Assembly: GCF_900091955.1 (NCBI RefSeq)
Contig: NZ_FMDF01000238.1
Coordinates: 53,404 to 117,403 of the forward strand
Reading direction: 5' to 3'
From: Streptomyces sp. Ncost-T10-10d
GTDB taxonomy: Bacteria; Actinomycetota; Actinomycetes; Streptomycetales; Streptomycetaceae
Length of the DNA stretch: 64,000 nucleotides
Shown: piece after piece, positions 7,727-16,152 of the stretch
How positions within the stretch are numbered: position 1 is the stretch's first letter
How the letters are laid out: each line of letters starts with the position of its first letter
The notes under the pieces: model-generated
Seen by the model: only the letters and a program-made list of their open reading frames with translations
What the model was told of the DNA's origin: nothing
The model's database searches: none
Made by a program: the position numbers and the translations under genes

Positions 7727-8737
7727 GTGTCGCACAACGCTGCATCCGACCAGGTCCCCGGCGAGTCAGCCGAGGACTGGTGGGTGTTCCGCGGCCCGGC
7801 AGACCTGCCCCCTCCACCCCCCTGGCGGAGCCTCGCGGGCTCGAAGCAGACTCCGGCGGCTCAGCAGTACCTGTTGAGCTCGCAGCACGTGGCGGTCGTC
7901 AATGCCGCACTGCATCTGCGTCGTCCGTTGTTGGTCACCGGGCGTCCTGGCACCGGCAAGAGCTCTCTCGCTCATGCCATCGCTGAGGACCTGGGATTGG
8001 GCAATGTACTTCGCTGGCCGGTCAACAGCCGCTCCACGCTGGAGGACGCCCTCTACCGCTACGACGCGGTGGGCCGGCTGCGAGAGGTGTCGCTGGAACG
8101 TGAGAGGCGCATGGCACGCGGCGTGCCGAGGAAGCTGCGGCACCGTGCTCGGGGCCACCAGTCGGATATCGGGGACTATCTGCGGCTCGGCCCGTTGGGG
8201 ACGGCTCTCGCCACTCCGGACCGCCCGCAGGTTCTGCTCATCGATGAGCTCGACAAAGCCGACATCGATCTCCCCAATGATCTCCTCGTGGTGCTGGAGG
8301 AAGCAGAGTTCGAGATTCCCGAACTCGCGAGGCTACCCGAGGAGCAGCAGACCGTGAACGTCCTCGTCACCGGAAGCAGGAAGCGTGTCCAGGTCCACCG
8401 CGGCACGGTGTCGTGTCAGCACTTTCCGATCGTCGTCATGACCAGTAATGGGGAGAGGGATTTCCCGCCGGCCTTCCTCCGCCGCTGCGTACGCCTCGAT
8501 CTGCAGGACCCCGACGAGCAGAAACTCCGCGACATCATCCAACTCCATCTGGGTGAGGAGGCACTTGCCGACGCGGAAGACCTCATCCAGAACTTCCTGC
8601 AGAGAGCGGCCACACAGACGCTCGCTACCGATCAACTCCTGGCCGCGGTACACCTCCGCGTGACGGGAGCCGATCTGAGTCGCGAGCAGCTGATCAACAC
8701 TGTCATGCACCGTCTTGACGAGGTCTTCCCAGGATGA
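7727..8737 (+). CDS. MoxR-type AAA+ ATPase of the VMAP system
   Basis: A 336-residue ATPase. The Walker A is GRPGTGKSS (K78). The Walker B is VLLIDELDKAD (D173, E174). Sensor 1 is in VVMTSNGERDFPPAF, with arginine-finger candidates in FLRRCVRLDL. MoxR proteins remodel partner proteins and typically pair with vWA proteins, which is the gene that overlaps this one downstream. The GTG at 7727 is chosen because AAGGAG sits 7 bases before it; the ATG at 7709 has no site. The stop codon overlaps the next start as ATGA, so translation is coupled. Confidence 0.9.
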   Translation: MSHNAASDQVPGESAEDWWVFRGPADLPPPPPWRSLAGSKQTPAAQQYLLSSQHVAVVNAALHLRRPLLVTGRPGTGKSSLAHAIAEDLGLGNVLRWPVNSRSTLEDALYRYDAVGRLREVSLERERRMARGVPRKLRHRARGHQSDIGDYLRLGPLGTALATPDRPQVLLIDELDKADIDLPNDLLVVLEEAEFEIPELARLPEEQQTVNVLVTGSRKRVQVHRGTVSCQHFPIVVMTSNGERDFPPAFLRRCVRLDLQDPDEQKLRDIIQLHLGEEALADAEDLIQNFLQRAATQTLATDQLLAAVHLRVTGADLSREQLINTVMHRLDEVFPG

Positions 8738-11700
8738 TTGACCGTCTACGACGGATCCTGGACAGCCTCGGCCACCCACTCGGCAGTGCGGAGTTGCTGG
8801 ACGTTCTCCTGCTGGCCCGAACCATGGCAGCGAGCAGGAAGGACGTCCTCAGCACGACCGGATCGGGGGCGGGAAAGGAGGCCGATCTCCAGGCCGACGA
8901 CTCCTTGGGGCCCGCCTCAGATTCCGAACAGATGGCCGACCTGGCGGAGACGTCCGGCACAGGCCCGGAAGGTGGGGAGAGGCAGCAGCCGGGAACGCCC
9001 TCACCGGGAAAGCGCCACATGCTCTTCCCGGATACGAGACCGCAGGACCCGTCGACCGGCTCCGCCGCTCACTCGCTGAGAATCCCTGGGCCTCGTGCCC
9101 TGCCGGGCGCGAACCACCTGGTCCGGTCACTGCGTCCGCTGCGTGAACACCGGGAGCATCCGCGTCGTACCGTCGTTGATGTGGAGGCCACGGTCCGGCT
9201 CGCCGCGGAGTCGGACATCTTCGATGTGGTGCTCCGCCCTACCAGTGAGCTACAGAACACCGCTGTTTTTCTGATCGACGACTCCCCGTCCATGCGCGTG
9301 TGGCGATCGCTGCTGTCGGAAGTCGGCCGTCTAGTGGAGCGCAGTGGGGTCTTCCGCACCGTTGAGATCCGTAAGTTCACGCCGGAAGAGCTGGTCCGGC
9401 GGCACCGTGTGCGGAGCGTCGGCCCCTCCGTCGTCTTCCTGTTGACGGACGGTGTTCATCGGGCCTGGGCGAGCTCGGCCATGGCCAACGCCGTCGCAGC
9501 CCTGGGGGCACGCGGACCGGTCACTGTCCTGACACCCCTGCCCCAGCGACTCTGGCGCGCCACAGGGTTCCAGCCGCAGCCGTGCCTCCTCAGGGCAACC
9601 CAGCGGTTCCCGGCGATACGCGAGTTGTCCATGCTCGACCCCGTGACGGGGGAGTGCCTGCAACTCGGCCCTGGCCGTGTGCCGCTGCCGGTCGTAGCAC
9701 TGTCACCGTCGTCGCTCGCCTCGTGGGCGCAGCTGATGACTCGGCCTACCGCTTCACAAATGATCGAATCCGCCCTGCTGGGGTCCCCGGGTGCCAGCCC
9801 GCCGGCAGAACCGGTGACCGCAGATGAGAGTGCGCCGCCGGACAAGCTGATCGCCGCCTTCCGCGGATCCTTCTCCCCACAGGCCTACAGTCTCGCAGTC
9901 AGGCTCTCGGCCATCACGACGCTCAGCCCGCTCGTCATGCAGCTCGTGCGCACCGCCACCCTGCCCGAGGCCACGTCCACGCACGTGGCGGAAGTGCTGC
10001 TCGGAGGTTTGCTCCAGCGCCGGGACGACGCGGCCGACACGCAGGAGCTCCCGGAGACGCTACGCGAGCACGACCTCTACACCTTCCGCCCCGGTGTGCG
10101 CGAGCTTTTGGCCACCGGGCTGAGCAGGGCGCAGACCCACGAGGTGACCGTGGCCGTAGGCCGCGCCCTCGCGCCCTATCTGGGCAGGCTGCCGGACTTC
10201 TCGGTCCTTGTGCCCGATGTGGCGGGCACCCACCGGATCTCCGAGGAGGCGTTGCCTTTCGCAGCGCTGGCAGGCCCCCGCACCGATAGCGCACCGAGTC
10301 CTACGGCATCGAGCGTAGCGGGCTCGGATATCGGTGGCCAGGAGACCTCCGCCGCGTTGGGCGGGGCCGCGCTGTTCCGGGCACCCGCTCGCGTCGTCGC
10401 GGCGGACGCTCTGCGGGGGTCGCTGATCCTGCTCCTCATCGAACAGCACGTGAGTGCCTTGGGGAGACGACCGACCGCTGCCCGGGTCCGCGCGTGGGAA
10501 CAAGATCTTCCAGAGCTGGCAGCCGCGCTCATGGACGTGGGTCTCGGCGAGGTCGAGATGCTGATCGAGTACGGACTTCCGATGAGCAGCTTCCACGTCT
10601 CCGTGGTCCTGGCAGGCTTGCACCCCGTCCATTCGGCTCCCTCCTATGTGCTCGTCGAGCTGAAGCCGTGGACCCGGGCCACACTCGATGAGGACGATCC
10701 GGTCCTGTGTTACGGGGATGCCACCTCGCGTCCAGTCCTCAATCCCGTCGAACAGGTACGGCGCTACCGCGAGTACCTGATCCGGGTCACCAGAACGCTG
10801 TCCCGGAACCCGGAACGCGTCAGTGGAGTCGCCTACCTGCCCAGAGCCACCGAAGCGGGCCTGAGCGGGTTGCGTGAGCTCGAACGTGATGCCCGGGTCC
10901 ACTTGTTCACTGGTGAAAGACGCAGGGAGTTCCTCGACCATCTGCGTGCGAGGTTCAGCGACAGCCGGGCAGGAGAACGCGCGGCCGACGAACTCCTCCA
11001 GGCCACTTCCGTCCGTTCCGACCGACTCATGGCCGTCGCGGCGCAAGAGGTAAGGGACCGGCAACAGTTCATGCTTCTGGACGAGCAGCAGGTCGCGTAC
11101 CGCTTGGTACTCAACGCCGTGGAGAAGGCGAAGGACGCCGACCGCAAGGAAGTCGTCATCGTCACGGGCGGGCCCGGCACCGGCAAGAGTGTGATTGCTC
11201 TCCAGTTGCTCGGCGAGCTGTACCGGCGCGGCGTCCCAGTGTTGCATGCCACAGGGTCGCAGGCATTCACCAAGACGATGAGGAAGGTCGCTGGAGCCCG
11301 GAAGCGGGAGGTCCAGGACCTGTTCAAGTACTTCAACAGCTTCATGACCGCCGAGAAGAACAGTCTGGGTGTCCTGATCTGCGACGAGGCCCACCGCATT
11401 CGGGAAACCTCGGCCAACCGTTACACCCCTGCCGCGCATCGGACCGGCAGGGCCCAGGTCGACGAACTCATCGATGTCGCCAGTGTGCCTGTCTTCTTCC
11501 TCGACGAACATCAAGTCGTCCGCCCGGGCGAGATGGGCACCGTGGCCGCGATCACGGCGGCTGCCCAAAGGAAGGGCCTGCCTGTCCGCGTGGTACCGCT
11601 AGGGGGCCAGTTCGGCTGTGGCGGCAGCGCCGCATATCTGAACTGGGTGGTGAGGCTCCTTGAGTTGGAGCCGGGCGGTCCGGCGCGCTGGGAGCCGGAC

Positions 11701-13584
11701 GGCCGGATGCAACTTCTGGTCGCGGAAAGCCCGGAGGAGATGGAGGCGTTCCTTGCGGCTCGCCGATCCGAGGGACACAGCGCCCGCATGACCGCGGGCT
11801 ACTGCTGGAGGTGGTCGTCAGAGCCCAAGCCGGGTGACCCGCTTCCCTTGGACGTGGTGATCGGTGACTGGGCCCGTCCATGGACCCTTAGGGGCGATCG
11901 CTCCGTTTCCGGGGCACCGCCTTCCGCCCTGTGGGCTACCGATCCGGCCGGCTTCGGACAGATGGGCGTCATCTACACGGCGCAGGGCTTCGAGTACGAC
12001 TGGAGTGGAGTCGTCCTCGGCCCCGACTTGGTCTGGCGGGGGGACCGCTTCGTCACGGACCGCACGTCGTCCAAGGACCCAGTGTTCAGCCGGTCCGTTT
12101 CGGACGCTGAAACGGACCGGCTGATCCGCACCGCTTACAAGGTTCTGCTCACCCGCGGCTTGATGGGCACAGTCGTCTACTCGACAGACGCGGAGACCCG
12201 CGCGCAGTTGCGCGACCAGGGGGCGCAGCCGCTGCATGGACATTCCAGTCGAGCTGAGGAGTCGGCCGTCGCCGCGCTCACGAATTGGCCGCACCGGCTC
12301 GCCGACCTCAGCCCTCGCATCACCGCCGGCTTTCATGAGACGAACGGCCGTGCAGCGGGTTTCTTCGATCGGTACCCGGGACCGGTCGAAGGCTGGCAGG
12401 ACGTCATCCTTCAGGGCTCGTTCATCAGCGCTGCTACGCCGTTCCACAAGCAGCCGCCGGAGGGTAGAGCAAGAGGCGTGCACGAGAGCGAGAGCTGGAA
12501 TCATCTGCGCCTTGCGGCGGACGCTGTGCCGCGCACGAACTACCGTCCTACCGGGCCCCCCGCACGGTATCTCAGCGCCCAGGACCGCTGGGTGGACCAC
12601 GACCGGCTCACTCAGCTCCTGGGTGATCCGGTAGCTGTCCTGGCGGCGCATGCCGATGTCAGTGCGACCGATCTCGAATCGCAAGGGGGAGACCGCGACA
12701 AGGCCGCCGAAACAGTGCTCCGAGCAGCGAGCACACGGCCATGCTCGGAGTTCTATCGAGTGGCATGGCGAGCCTTGATCTCCCCCGACACGGAGCGGAG
12801 TCTGCATGCTGCACTCGTCCCGCCAGGGGCGAACCACCTCCACACGATGCGCAGCGCCGCACTGCCGTCGCCGCGACTGACGGTACTCACAGCAGGGTTC
12901 TTTGCTTCGCTTCCCTTGGACGACTTCCTCCGCAGATCAGGCCGCCTCCGTCTGGACACCTCCGCCGTCGGGGACATGCCTGCGCCCTCACCGGAACACC
13001 CCTTGGAATCAGCGCTGCTCCTGCGTACTCTCCGGCTGAACTGCCAGACCAACGCTTATGCTCCCCTCTGGGAAGAGCTGTACGACTCTTCCTGGCGCCA
13101 GGATGCCTGGGCCGCCTCCGCGCACTGGCCCGAATCCACGCCTCCACTCACCGAAGGTGTAGGCCCCACCTGGAACAGCGACGTCCCCCTCCGTACGGAG
13201 TTCGCACGCAGGGCGGCCCTTGTCGAAATAGATGCCCTCGTCGCAGTCTGGCTTGGTATCAGCGCGGACGCATTAGTGACCATGTACGACTCCAGGTTCC
13301 CCGTTCTACAGCGAAACGAGGAGAGCATGTGGTTCGACGCGACCGGTCGCCGCATCGCCGAGCTGCGTCGGCAGCACGGTTACGATCAGCCCAAGGTCGC
13401 CTGGGGACAACTGAGTTCCCATGAGCGCTTTCCGAGCGAATGCAACGTTCCTGACGGGTACGCCGGCCCGCTCTACCGAGCACACCGCAAGGACGAGATG
13501 CGGGAAGCGCACGCGGAGTTCAGCCGCCGTCTGAGTGAGATCGGCCGAATGCCGGGTGACACTCGGCACCCGGACTTCCTGTGA
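8734..13584 (+). CDS. vWA - nuclease-like - DUF2075 helicase - methylase-type C-terminus fusion protein
   Basis: A 1616-residue multidomain protein. Residues ~130-340 are a SAV_2336-type vWA domain with MIDAS residues D182, S184, S186 and a later TDG (D239). Residues ~560-670 are a PD-(D/E)XK-like domain: YGLPMSSFHVSVVLAG followed by E642-L-K644. The usual first aspartate is S623, so cleavage may be lost. Residues ~775-1165 are a P-loop helicase of the DUF2075/Schlafen-like group: GGPGTGKSV (K818), CDEAHRI (D884, E885), DEHQVV, and a C-terminal YTAQGFEYDW. Residues ~1170-1616 resemble the C-terminal tail of large restriction/DISARM-type methylases (LRTLRLNCQTNAYAPLWEEL, RRAALVEIDALVAVWLG). 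Canonical vWA partners lack the fused nuclease-helicase, so here sensing and nucleic-acid effector activity are joined in one chain. Confidence 0.85.
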   Translation: MIDRLRRILDSLGHPLGSAELLDVLLLARTMAASRKDVLSTTGSGAGKEADLQADDSLGPASDSEQMADLAETSGTGPEGGERQQPGTPSPGKRHMLFPDTRPQDPSTGSAAHSLRIPGPRALPGANHLVRSLRPLREHREHPRRTVVDVEATVRLAAESDIFDVVLRPTSELQNTAVFLIDDSPSMRVWRSLLSEVGRLVERSGVFRTVEIRKFTPEELVRRHRVRSVGPSVVFLLTDGVHRAWASSAMANAVAALGARGPVTVLTPLPQRLWRATGFQPQPCLLRATQRFPAIRELSMLDPVTGECLQLGPGRVPLPVVALSPSSLASWAQLMTRPTASQMIESALLGSPGASPPAEPVTADESAPPDKLIAAFRGSFSPQAYSLAVRLSAITTLSPLVMQLVRTATLPEATSTHVAEVLLGGLLQRRDDAADTQELPETLREHDLYTFRPGVRELLATGLSRAQTHEVTVAVGRALAPYLGRLPDFSVLVPDVAGTHRISEEALPFAALAGPRTDSAPSPTASSVAGSDIGGQETSAALGGAALFRAPARVVAADALRGSLILLLIEQHVSALGRRPTAARVRAWEQDLPELAAALMDVGLGEVEMLIEYGLPMSSFHVSVVLAGLHPVHSAPSYVLVELKPWTRATLDEDDPVLCYGDATSRPVLNPVEQVRRYREYLIRVTRTLSRNPERVSGVAYLPRATEAGLSGLRELERDARVHLFTGERRREFLDHLRARFSDSRAGERAADELLQATSVRSDRLMAVAAQEVRDRQQFMLLDEQQVAYRLVLNAVEKAKDADRKEVVIVTGGPGTGKSVIALQLLGELYRRGVPVLHATGSQAFTKTMRKVAGARKREVQDLFKYFNSFMTAEKNSLGVLICDEAHRIRETSANRYTPAAHRTGRAQVDELIDVASVPVFFLDEHQVVRPGEMGTVAAITAAAQRKGLPVRVVPLGGQFGCGGSAAYLNWVVRLLELEPGGPARWEPDGRMQLLVAESPEEMEAFLAARRSEGHSARMTAGYCWRWSSEPKPGDPLPLDVVIGDWARPWTLRGDRSVSGAPPSALWATDPAGFGQMGVIYTAQGFEYDWSGVVLGPDLVWRGDRFVTDRTSSKDPVFSRSVSDAETDRLIRTAYKVLLTRGLMGTVVYSTDAETRAQLRDQGAQPLHGHSSRAEESAVAALTNWPHRLADLSPRITAGFHETNGRAAGFFDRYPGPVEGWQDVILQGSFISAATPFHKQPPEGRARGVHESESWNHLRLAADAVPRTNYRPTGPPARYLSAQDRWVDHDRLTQLLGDPVAVLAAHADVSATDLESQGGDRDKAAETVLRAASTRPCSEFYRVAWRALISPDTERSLHAALVPPGANHLHTMRSAALPSPRLTVLTAGFFASLPLDDFLRRSGRLRLDTSAVGDMPAPSPEHPLESALLLRTLRLNCQTNAYAPLWEELYDSSWRQDAWAASAHWPESTPPLTEGVGPTWNSDVPLRTEFARRAALVEIDALVAVWLGISADALVTMYDSRFPVLQRNEESMWFDATGRRIAELRRQHGYDQPKVAWGQLSSHERFPSECNVPDGYAGPLYRAHRKDEMREAHAEFSRRLSEIGRMPGDTRHPDFL

Positions 13585-13783
13585 ACTCTCGCTTGATTTC
13601 CGCGCCGCCGGGATGAGCGTCGGCGTGGTGCGCAAGGCGACCAGCGTGAAATGGCCGCAGCCCACGCTCAGACCTGCCGACCTGCGCACCTTCCGAAGCA
13701 GTCACCATGCCCGAGCCCGCATGGGGTCCGACCATCAGGACCCGTCCCGTTCCAACGCCCAACGACTCTGTAGTGGAGGCTAC

Positions 13784-14209
13784 TTGAGCCATGCCCTTCT
13801 CGTGATGGACGTTCAGCAGGCCGTCGTGGACATCGCTGACGACGACTCCGGATACCTGCCGCGCCTGCGCAGGGCGATCGACGGGGCCCGGGCGGCGGAC
13901 ATCCCCGTGACCTACGTGGTCATCGGGTTATTTCCCGGCTTCCCGGAAGTCGGGACACGCAACAAGGCTCTCCTTGCCATCGCACAGGCCGGCCTCTTCG
14001 TCGAGGGCGCCTCGGGCACCGAGATCCACCCTGAGGTCGCGCCCTGGCCGGGCGACGTGGTGGTCACCAGAGACGGGCGAGCGCCCGCACAGCGGCTCGG
14101 CCAGCGTCCCCGGAAGCGGCATACGGCCTCGTTCTTGACCTCGGCGGCTCGCCCTGCCGGGGGCCGTCGTGCACCACACGGGACAGCTCACTTCCCCCGA
14201 TTCGGTTGA
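13784..14209 (+). pseudogene. isochorismatase-family cysteine hydrolase, truncated
   Basis: From a TTG start with GGAGG six bases upstream, the protein reads MSHALLVMDVQQAVVDIADD and continues with the normal isochorismatase-like fold to DVVVTRDG. The catalytic Asp of the first strand (MDVQ) is present. At that point the family continues with an R-x-x-AFxxTxL segment and the catalytic cysteine about 40 residues later. Here the sequence changes to a basic, low-complexity tail and stops. The catalytic Lys and Cys regions are therefore missing. This is a broken gene at the right flank of the accessory island, probably inactive. Confidence 0.7.
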
Positions 14210-14224
14210 ACTGGGGGAGCCAGC

Positions 14225-14455
14225 CGCACTTTCGATCTCACCGCGGTCCTGACTCCCGATCCCACCGGGACGAGCGGTCTGCGTCTGATCACCTCCGCGG
14301 ACGGGGCCGAGTATCTCGGCATCAGCCTCGACCCTACCGGCGACTTCCTTGTCGAGCCGTGGGATCTGGCGGGTCAAACGAGTATCGGCCGTGACGCTCG
14401 TTTGACGCTCCGGGCGCCCAACAGCAGGTCACCTGCCTTCGAAAACTGCACTTGA
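14225..14455 (+). pseudogene. orphan C-terminal beta-sandwich-like fragment
   Basis: An open frame without a start codon gives RTFDLTAVLTPDPTGTSGLR, then SADGAEYLGISLDPTGDFLV, and ends at 14455. The alternating strand pattern weakly resembles the C-terminal beta-sandwich of GH32 glycosidases, but this is only a guess from composition. It follows the broken isochorismatase gene and is itself a remnant. Confidence 0.3.
14392..14410. repeat. pair of TGACGCTC octamers
   Basis: TGACGCTC occurs at 14392-14399 and 14403-14410, exactly 11 bases apart, one helical turn. The same octamer flanks the other side of the tiny ORF at 14498 and recurs beside the copy at 59624, so it looks like a protein-binding or recombination site linked to this element. 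Confidence 0.45.
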
Positions 14456-14497
14456 CCTGTAGATTCTGTCATCCCAGTCAGGAGTGACGTGTTTCCG

Positions 14498-14581
14498 ATG
14501 ACGCATCATGTGGAGTGCGTGGCGATCCTTGAACCGGCCGCAAAGGCCGTCCGACCTGAAGGTTCGAGTGGTGTGCGGTAG
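14498..14581 (+). CDS. tiny repeated ORF, copy 2 (27 aa)
   Basis: Encodes a peptide beginning MTHHVECVAILEPAAKAV. It is the best-preserved copy: AGGAG lies about 13 bases upstream of the ATG and octamer repeats lie on both sides. Its first 16 bases with flank (14496-14511) are identical to 2921-2936. It marks the right edge of the accessory island. The remainder of 14456-14861 holds only octamer repeats and the upstream region of the M20 gene. Confidence 0.4.
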   Translation: MTHHVECVAILEPAAKAVRPEGSSGVR

Positions 14582-14621
14582 GTGCGCCGTTGGGGTCACG
14601 GGCGATATCTCGGCGCTGAAA

Positions 14622-14649
14622 TGACGCTCTCCGAGGCATCTTGACGCTC
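14622..14649. repeat. pair of TGACGCTC octamers downstream of tiny ORF copy 2
   Basis: TGACGCTC at 14622-14629 and 14642-14649, 20 bases apart, preceded by CGGGCGATATCT. The same arrangement (GGGCGATATCT, then GACGCTGAAATGAC) is found near 59727-59750, so the similarity between the two loci extends well beyond the tiny ORF. Confidence 0.45.
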
Positions 14650-14861
14650 TTTCTGATGAGTCGTCAGGATCTTTGGGTCGCGGGTCAGATGGTTTGCCGT
14701 CCCCGCGGCAATGGGCGGTAAGGCCTGAGCCGGTTCACTGCACTGGAGGCCCGGTTCATCGCCCCACCCCAATCGAGCACATCGATATTGGCCGACCGGA
14801 CAGATCCCACCGCGGCGCAGCTCACGATGCTGGGCAGATGCGTCGACTGGAGGTGTCCGCC

Positions 14862-16148
14862 GTGACAGAACACCGCGCCGTGGTGAATCGAACCACTGGA
14901 CAGGAGGACGGTGCCCGGCCGGAGAGCCGGGAACGAGAGCGTGCGGCCGCGATGATCGCAGACGTCGAGCGGCTGGTGCGCTGCGAGTCCCCCTCGGAGG
15001 ATCTGGCCGCGGTCGCCCGCAGCGCCGAGCTGGTGGCCCGGATCGGCGCCGGTCACCTCGGGGCCGAGGCGGAGCGGGTAGTCATCGATGGATGCACGCA
15101 TGTGCGGTGGCGCTTCGGGCACACCCCGCGCGTGCTGCTCATCGGGCATCACGACACGGTGTGGCCGGTCGGGTCGTTGAAGAGCCATCCGTTCGAGGTT
15201 CGCGACGGAGTGCTGCGTGGACCCGGTTGCTTCGACATGAAGGCCGGCCTGGTGATGGCGTTCCACGCCTTGGCGGACCTGATCGGCACGGGGGCACGGA
15301 CGAGTGTGTCCGGACCCGGGGCCGCGCATCCGCTGGACGGCGTCACCCTCCTCATCACCGGTGACGAGGAGCCGGGTTCGCCCTCGTCCCGGGAGCTCAT
15401 CGAGGGTGAGGCCCGCTCCCACGCTGCCGCCCTCGTACTGGAGGCCGCCGGACCGGGTGGGGCCCTGAAGACGGAACGCAAAGGGGTGTCGCGCTACGAA
15501 GTGCTGGTTCGAGGACGTGCCGCCCACTCCGGCCTTGAGCCGGAGCGCGGCGTGAACGCGACGATCGAGGCCGCCCACCAGATCCTGGCCGTGGCCGCAC
15601 TGGGCGATGCGGCACACGGCACGACTGTCACGCCGACCCGCCTGGAGGCGGGCACCACGAGCAACACCGTCCCCGCCTCGGCACGCTTCGACGTCGACGT
15701 CCGCGTACGGGACGCGGCGGAGCAGCACCGTGTGGACCGGGCGATGCGCGACCTGCGGGCCCGGCTGGCCGGCGCAGCCGTGGAGGTCACGGGTGGTCCG
15801 AACCGGCCGCCCTTGCAGGCCACCGCATCGAAGGATCTCTTTGCCCGGGCGTGCCGGCTCGCGACGGACCTCGGGCTCGGCCCGCTCACGCAGGTGGCCG
15901 TCGGCGGCGCCTCCGACGGAAATCTCGCCGCGGGAGTCGGCACCCCCACCCTCGACGGCCTGGGAGCGGTGGGCGGCGGCGCACATGCCGACGACGAACA
16001 TCTGCTCGTCGCGGAGCTGCCGCGGCGGACCCGATTGCTCACCGCGTTGGTGGCCGGCCTCCTGGCACCACAGGACGGCTGTCCGGCCGGACGAAGCGGG
16101 AGCCCGCATCCTGTGCCCTCGAACCAGCAGCGCGAGCACCGGGGTTGA
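14862..16148 (+). CDS. M20 family metallohydrolase, probable N-succinyl-L-amino acid desuccinylase
   Basis: A 428-residue dinuclear zinc amidohydrolase of the M20/ArgE/CPG2 type. Metal ligands are visible in LIGHHDTVWP (His, Asp), GPGCFDMKAGL (bridging Asp), ITGDEEPGS (catalytic and ligand Glu) and the C-terminal GGGAHADDEHL (His). The dimerisation lid contains VRGRAAHSGLEPERGVNA. The start at 14862 is a GTG with GGAGGTG seven bases upstream, so earlier in-frame codons are rejected. It leads an operon with a GNAT enzyme and an N-succinylamino-acid racemase-like gene. In the known D-to-L conversion pathway an M20 enzyme removes the succinyl group from the L-isomer. Peptidase activity is the alternative. 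Confidence 0.8.
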   Translation: MTEHRAVVNRTTGQEDGARPESRERERAAAMIADVERLVRCESPSEDLAAVARSAELVARIGAGHLGAEAERVVIDGCTHVRWRFGHTPRVLLIGHHDTVWPVGSLKSHPFEVRDGVLRGPGCFDMKAGLVMAFHALADLIGTGARTSVSGPGAAHPLDGVTLLITGDEEPGSPSSRELIEGEARSHAAALVLEAAGPGGALKTERKGVSRYEVLVRGRAAHSGLEPERGVNATIEAAHQILAVAALGDAAHGTTVTPTRLEAGTTSNTVPASARFDVDVRVRDAAEQHRVDRAMRDLRARLAGAAVEVTGGPNRPPLQATASKDLFARACRLATDLGLGPLTQVAVGGASDGNLAAGVGTPTLDGLGAVGGGAHADDEHLLVAELPRRTRLLTALVAGLLAPQDGCPAGRSGSPHPVPSNQQREHRG

Positions 16149-16152
16149 AACC

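Noticed and set aside
2900..14600. Island as a prophage or integrative plasmid
   Set aside because: No integrase, excisionase, replication, transfer or phage structural gene is seen, and no tRNA gene for attachment.
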